64,000 bases of DNA from the NCBI RefSeq assembly GCF_000003855.2, contig NW_003101671.1, forward strand, positions 153,875 through 217,874. The letters run 5' to 3'. The position numbers and the translations under genes were made by a program. Positions 58,890 through 64,000 of the stretch are shown in pieces; positions within the stretch are counted from its first letter, which is position 1; each line of letters starts with the position of its first letter. The stretch comes from Blastomyces gilchristii SLH14081. Taxonomy: Eukaryota > Ascomycota > Eurotiomycetes > Onygenales > Ajellomycetaceae. The notes beneath the pieces were generated by a model. The model saw nothing but the letters and a program-made list of their open reading frames with translations. It did not search any database and was not told the DNA's origin.

Positions 58890-59394
58890 TAGACTGACCG
58901 TGTGACCGTGTTTGAGACCAGAATCAGAATATTTGATAATCTTATTATCAATTCAACTGATCTCATTACACAGTTTTAACATTAGATAGTAGTCTCATAC
59001 TGTCTTAGTGAAACTTACTGTCTACTCTTATCACATTTTTCAAATAAGATCATGATTTTCACTTCTCAATTTAAATTATTTTTATTGCTTTAAATGACTT
59101 TAAATCTTATTTAAGTGTTACCAAAAAGTGTTACTTTTTAAAAAATTAAAAATAGTCTAAAAAAACCTTCAAATGTCTAAAAATAGTAACTTTATGCTAA
59201 GAATAAAACTAAATGAGATTAAATGAGATCACTTTCTTAATTTTTCTAAGTCATGATCTCACTTTGAGATCTGATATATAGTCACTTCGCATGTTTTTTT
59301 AATGATTAGTCTCAGCGGGATTCACACTAAGAAATGTATGAGACCAGATCAAATGAAATCAAATGTGAAATTCATGATCCCAGCGGCCAGTCTA
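58890..59394 (-). mobile_element. MITE copy 3 (505 bp)
   Basis: TAGACTGACCG...GGCCAGTCTA with TSD TCTCAGTG (58882-58889, 59395-59402). The same Gypsy-3 target without insertion is at about 22950-22980 (gtgagtctcagtgagtatctc). Reverse orientation to copy 1. Confidence 0.9.
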
Positions 59395-61925
59395 TCTCAG
59401 TGAGTATCTTAAAGAGAGTTTTACTCATACTAATATATTTTAAGTTGTTATATATAAACTCTGTAAGTGATAATCAATACACTCAGTTATTCTGATTATA
59501 ATTAACAAAGTATCACAGATACTATTTTAATATACTTATCAGATATTCTACCTGATCATCTGTCTGTTAATAAAAAATCATACTTAGATCTTATATAATC
59601 TTCAGTATAGTTATCAGATCAGATCAGAACTCTCTCATAAAGATTAATTCTTTATCTGAGACAATGTTTGCAGATAATTCATGCAACTAAATCATATTAT
59701 AGATAAAGATATGAGTTAAATTCTGTGATTTTAATTTCTTATAAATGAGTATAAAGTGTGTTATCTTGGTAAAGTAATCTACTATTATCAGCACACTGTC
59801 AAAGCAGGCATTATATATATTCTTACTTTCAGAAAGACTTATAAGAATATTTATTTCTAGCTATTTGCAAGATTTCTGTAGAATAAGTAGAGAAGTAAGT
59901 TCTTTATATAATCTGAACTACACTATCTGTGAACTCTGATAAATAGTATAAGAATTCACTATCTTCTTTATAAGTTCTTGTATCTTCAGTCAGAAGTATT
60001 TTCTTATAAATAACTTATAAGTTCTAGTATCTGTATAATAACTTACTAGAGAAGAGTTATAATACCTTTTAATAAGTTCTATATATAGAAACTTATTTAT
60101 AGATATATAAATTTAGCTCTCTCTTTATAAGAGACTATTTAAGTCTCTTTAATTCTTTGTTTTTGCAGAATTGATTTTCTTTTATAAGTAATTTCTGAAT
60201 ATATCAAGTATATTCATTCTTCAGTTATAGTTCTGACAATTTGAACAGAAGATTTTATAAAGACTTATACTCTATTTTTTCTTATGTCAGATCTTTTATA
60301 GAACTTCTCAAAGTCTGTAAACTCTTCAGATTATAGATACTGTCTCTGAGAATCTTTGCAGAGATTCTCAAAGTCTTAACTCTCAGTGTTGTAGAGAGTA
60401 GTTATACAGACTTTTTCTCTCTCTCTTTCTTCTTCTCTTATGAAGAATTAAGAGACTCTTCAGTTAATCTCTTTACAATGCTCAGTCTGAGTATTTTATA
60501 AAGCTTTTCTATCTTTTCTAGCTTCTCTGTATCTGTCACTCTGATCTTCTTAATTTAGTCAGATCTGTGTGAGAGTTCATTCACTAGATTCTTAATTTTG
60601 TTGATATGCTCTGTCTTGAATCAGAACTCACTCAGTTTCTGAGTTTAATAAATTTATTACTATAAGAGTTTCTTGATTGAAGTAAACTATTATAAGCGGT
60701 TATAATCAGTTCTAACAGTAATTACTATTATAAGACTCTTAAAGTAGTAATATCAGTGATGAAAGAATTTCACTATTATAACAAGCTTCTGATTATAAAT
60801 ATTATAATTAATCTCTGTGAGTTATATCTTCTATGATCAAAAGATCACTGAAACTCAGTTCTCATTTAACTGCAGTTATAATACTAGTTCTGAAATTTTA
60901 AAGAAGAAGATATCTGTCTTCAATCTGATTAAAAGTGAGAGATTGAAGTGAAACAGTATTACTGTATCTATAACTATCTATTTTAATCTTGTAAAGACTC
61001 TGTGAGCTTCTGAGATAAGAAAGTTCTTATAACTCTCTCTTCTCAATAGACTGGCCACCGGGACTATGAATTTCACATTTGATTTCATTTGATCTGGTCT
61101 CATACATTTCTTGGCATGAATTCTGCTGGGACTAATCATTAAAAAAACATGCGAAGTGACTATATATCAGATCTTAAAATGGAACCATGACTTGAAAAAA
61201 ATGAGAAAGTGGTCTCATTTGGTCTCATTTAGTCCCATTCTTGGCATAAAGTTACTATTTTTAGACATTTTAAGGTTTTTTTAGACTATATTTAATTTTT
61301 TAAAAAGTAACACTTTTTGGTAGCACTCAAATGAGATTTAAAGTCATTTAAAGCAATAAAAATAATTTAAATTGAGAAGTGGAAATCATGATCTCATTTG
61401 GAAAATGTGATAAGAGTAGACAGTAAGTCTCACTGAGACAGTATGAGACTACTATCTAATGTTAAAACCGTGTAATGGGATCAGTTGAATTGATAATGAG
61501 ACTATCAAAAAATCTGATTCTGGTCTCAGACACGGTCACACGGTCAGTCTACTTCTCAAGAATCTTTTTATTCTTTATTTATAAGATAACTTTTTCTTAT
61601 TTTCATTCTTCAGTATGTCTATAAGAGTTAAGAAGATTCTTATAAATGCAAAGATAAACTGTCTATAGAAATTCATAAAGCTTAAAAAGATATGAATCTT
61701 GTAAATACTACTTAACTTTAGTTATAATAGAACACTGAGAAGATTTCATCTGAATAATATTTATAATAATTACATATTCTAGAATATTAATTTAGTGAGT
61801 ACTGAAGTTATACTTTATAAACTTAATATACAGTTCTGTCTAATTTAAGATCTTTAACACAGTTTATATATACTTAGTGTGTTCTTTCTTCTTCACAGAA
61901 TATATTATTACATCATGCAGATAAT
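59395..61925 (-). pseudogene. Gypsy-3b Pol (integrase, RNase H, part of RT)
   Basis: Colinear with Gypsy-3a about 22970-24960. Integrase about 59400-60250, RNase H about 60600-61040, RT from 61552 on. Interrupted by MITE copy 4 at the RNase H/RT side. No frame above 60 codons remains. Gag and the 5' LTR are lost to, or lie beyond, the LINE E insertion. Confidence 0.72.
61047..61551 (+). mobile_element. MITE copy 4 (505 bp)
   Basis: TAGACTGGCCA...CGGTCAGTCTA with TSD CTTCTCAA (61039-61046, 61552-61559). The empty site is at about 24591-24612 in Gypsy-3a (ttcttattaacaatc). Same orientation as copy 1. Confidence 0.9.
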
Positions 61926-62763
61926 ATATTAAATCTAGTTTTAATACGTCAATATTCAATAGATTCTGCAAGGGATTGAGAACAGCAACACTAGGTTTCT
62001 ATTGAATTTGAGAATTAACTCTATATTAATATAATCATTGACAAAGTCTTCTATTTTGAGATATAAATAACCAGTTCCTCTACATCCCGCTGGCAATATT
62101 TACAGTATTATATAGAAACAGACTTATATTCTCTATAATATCAAGACTCTGAAGAGGGAAAGTCTTGATAGAGGGTATACAGTAGTGTATATCTTAGCAG
62201 TTTCTATCTCATTCTTCTGCAGCAGTTAATGCAAAAGAAAGATCTTAGAAATAGTTTTTTACTTCTCTTGAAAAAGTAAGGTGTTTTTCTCTGGGTTTTA
62301 CACAATATTCTTACAAATAATTAAAAACAGAGTTGTTTTCTGTCATAATTTCATATTCTTTTAAGTAAGAATTACTTTTTCAGTGACTGAAGAGCTTTCA
62401 TTAATACTTAATTCTTTTTTACACTTTTTATTAACTGATTTGAGTTGCACACTTATTGTGTGAGAAGAATTGAATGATTTAGAATAAAATTGAATTGTTT
62501 TAATCAATTTCTGTGCAAAAAATTGATTTATTTTTTGTCAGTTTTTCTCTCAAAAACTGTCATATCATCTGATTTATTATCAATTGATATCATACTTTTC
62601 CTCACTGTATTCCAAGAAAGAGATTGTAAAGATTTTATTGATTTATCTTAAAAATCAATTTTAGTTTATTAGATTCTCTTCAAAAATCTAACCTAGTTAC
62701 TGAACTAGTGTGAAAAAAATCAGGTGTTTTATACACAAAAGTCTGTTATTCTTCTTTTGAAAT

Positions 62764-62892
62764 AGTCTGACCAACTTTTCAATTGAAAACAGAGTTAGAA
62801 GCCTCTTAATTGAAACAGTCTGACCAACTTTTCAATTCAAAAGAGTTTAATAAATATCTCAATTGAATTAGTCTGATCAACTTTTCATTGAG
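62764..62892 (+). repeat. LINE E 5' UTR tandem monomers
   Basis: Three units of about 53 bp, each with AGTCTGAYCAACTTTTCA followed by an Asn/Lys-type AT-rich spacer (AATTGAAA). The last ends 9 bp before the ORF1 ATG. Same number and order in LINE C. Confidence 0.78.
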
Positions 62893-62900
62893 TAAGAACA

Positions 62901-64000
62901 ATGAGTTCAAAAGTACACTCAGTTGATGTGAAAAAGAATGCTTTCTCAAATGCTATTCCTGAGATTGAAATTCTGAAGAGAAGAAAGAAAGAAGAAATAG
63001 AGAAGTAACAAGTTCTTGAAATACAGAAACTTGAAAAAGCAAGTAAAAGTCTTGAAAAGCAGTGTCTGAGTGAGATGAATGAAGAAGTTCTGTTAATTCT
63101 TCATACTCAGGCTAGACAACTACAGAAAGTGATCAAGTTCAAACTTGGAATTTCAAACACAGTTCTAAAAACTTTGAAAATTCCTAATACAATCACTGAC
63201 TTTTCAGTTTGCTCTTCTTTCTTTTCTACTTCTTCTTGTTCTTCTTCTTTAAATTCGAAGAAAATATATACTCAAGCAGCTGAATCTGCTGTCTCTAAAT
63301 CTGCTGTCTCTAAATCTGCTGTCTCTAAATCTGCTGTCTCAAAACCTGCTCAAAATTCTGAGAAAACTGAGAGGAATACTGCTCATACTTCTATTGATAG
63401 AAGAGTGAGAAAAAAAATGTAAAAAGAGAAAAATCCTCAAATCTCCAGAAATAGAAGACTTATTCTCAAGATCTTAAATCAGGACATCTTACAGAGAAAT
63501 AAGCTAAACTCAAGTCTCATTTTCAGAATTAGAAATGAAATCAATCAGCAGTTCTTTTCTCAGTTAATGACTGATATTGAAGTTCAAAAACCAGTTATAG
63601 CTTCAATTGAGTCATTCTTCTTTGAAAACTTCATTATTCTGACCACAATGTCTGAATTCAGTGCAGAATTCCTTATTCAGAATGAGAATCTCTGAAAATC
63701 AGCAGTAGAATCTCTGTTAAACACAACAATTCTATCTGAGAGAGATGAAAAGTGGAATAAATTTATTCTTTATGATATTTCAGTTGAAATCTTTGACTGT
63801 GAGAAAGAAATGCTACTTCTCAAAAATGAATTGAAAGAATAGAATTCTATTCAACTAAGAAAAGAGCCTGTATAACTTAATTCAATTGAGTTCAGACAGA
63901 GTAGAAGAAATGCCTCTGTTCTAGTGTATATAAAGACACTTGAATAATCAAGAATCTCAGAAGTAAGAGTAGCAGGTTTGAAAATGAGAGTTCATGAGAA
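62901..64000 (+). pseudogene. LINE E ORF1 (partial)
   Basis: ATG at 62901 (M-S-S-K-V-H-S-V-D-V-K-K-N-A-F). Coiled-coil-like Lys/Glu-rich stretch residues 20-60 with one TAA (63006, CAA to TAA), then a 115-codon open piece 63075-63422 covering the Ser-rich part and four K-S-A-V-S type repeats. After a TAA at 63420 the middle domain runs to the window end, with TGA at Trp positions. Least mutated ORF1 copy here. Confidence 0.85.
63274..63345 (+). repeat. 15-bp minisatellite in LINE E ORF1
   Basis: Four to five copies of TCTGCTGTCTCTAAA coding for S-A-V-S-K. LINE B (about 28432-28486) and LINE C (about 40440-40500) have about three to four diverged copies. The unit is a multiple of three, so number changes keep the frame. 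Confidence 0.75.

Larger units (their letters stand above)
55690..61925 (-). mobile_element. Gypsy-3b (minus strand), with three nested MITEs
   Basis: Left LTR 55690-55947 (258 bp, TGTAAGAATAAG...TTCTTACT), then a 3' untranslated region to about 58300, then integrase, RNase H and RT reading leftwards, cut at about 61925 by LINE E. MITE copies 2-4 are inside. It is inserted into LINE D at its left end. Confidence 0.88.
61926..64000 (+). mobile_element. LINE E, 5' part (continues past the window)
   Basis: Begins about 61923-61930 within the 5' UTR (attaaatctagttttaat, compare 41830-41850), with an ATATATTA microhomology to the Gypsy-3b target, so the extreme 5' module is absent. The 5' UTR runs to 62900 with three monomers (62764, 62817, 62870). 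ORF1 starts at 62901. Confidence 0.87.

Overview
The window suggests a filamentous fungus, most likely an ascomycete. The grounds are a Tad-like LINE with endonuclease, reverse transcriptase and RNase H, several Ty3/Gypsy chromodomain retrotransposons, a pogo-type DDE transposon, and very heavy directional C-to-T / G-to-A mutation of repeats of the RIP type. The species cannot be named from this. No intact cellular gene is visible. Essentially every base can be assigned to a transposon or to a transposon inside a transposon, so this is a gene-poor, AT-rich repeat block, for example subtelomeric, pericentromeric or an AT isochore.

Layout, left to right: end of a chromodomain Gypsy (Gypsy-X, 1-1587 with 3' LTR) inserted in a Gypsy-2 copy (2a, 1588-5665); a LINE 5' remnant (5666-6216); a Gypsy-3 copy on the minus strand (3a), split into 6217-6374, 10885-11809, 22109-27400 and 34030-34138. 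Gypsy-3a was entered by LINE A (6375-10884, minus), by a complete Gypsy-1 (1a, 11810-22108, TSD GTAAT) and by LINE B (27401-34029, plus, with a 681-base run of N). Gypsy-1a itself holds an 8-bp-TSD MITE (14995-15500) and a pogo-type transposon (16376-18349). A second Gypsy-1 piece on the minus strand (34139-34898 and 42549-43409) is split by a near full-length LINE C (34899-42548, minus). LINE D (43410-46894 and 55489-55689, minus) is split by a complete Gypsy-2 (2b, 46895-55488, TSD GCTT), which carries an unmutated tRNA-derived SINE (50605-50972, 15-bp TSD). Gypsy-3b (55690 to about 61925, minus) holds three more copies of the MITE and is entered by LINE E (about 61926 to the end, plus).

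All protein genes are pseudogenes. They read through as recognisable Gag, protease, RT, RNase H, integrase, chromodomain, LINE ORF1/ORF2 and pogo transposase once the TGA codons at Trp positions, and fewer TAA/TAG at Gln positions, are read as mutations. Most single ORFs above 60 codons are fragments of these.

The most striking signals are these. First, the mutation avoids the outer edges of the elements: in Gypsy-1a and Gypsy-2b the same LTR sequence is intact where it faces outward and mutated where it faces inward. Second, the mutated contexts are mainly CpG and CpC, not the classical CpA. Third, a class-II-tRNA-derived SINE shares its 3' end and (AAT)n tail with the LINE. Fourth, the LINE has a conserved 3' hairpin, tandem 5' monomers and, in one copy, a 5' junction carrying 21 bases identical to the MITE. 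Fifth, antisense reading frames are conserved downstream of integrase in two Gypsy families.
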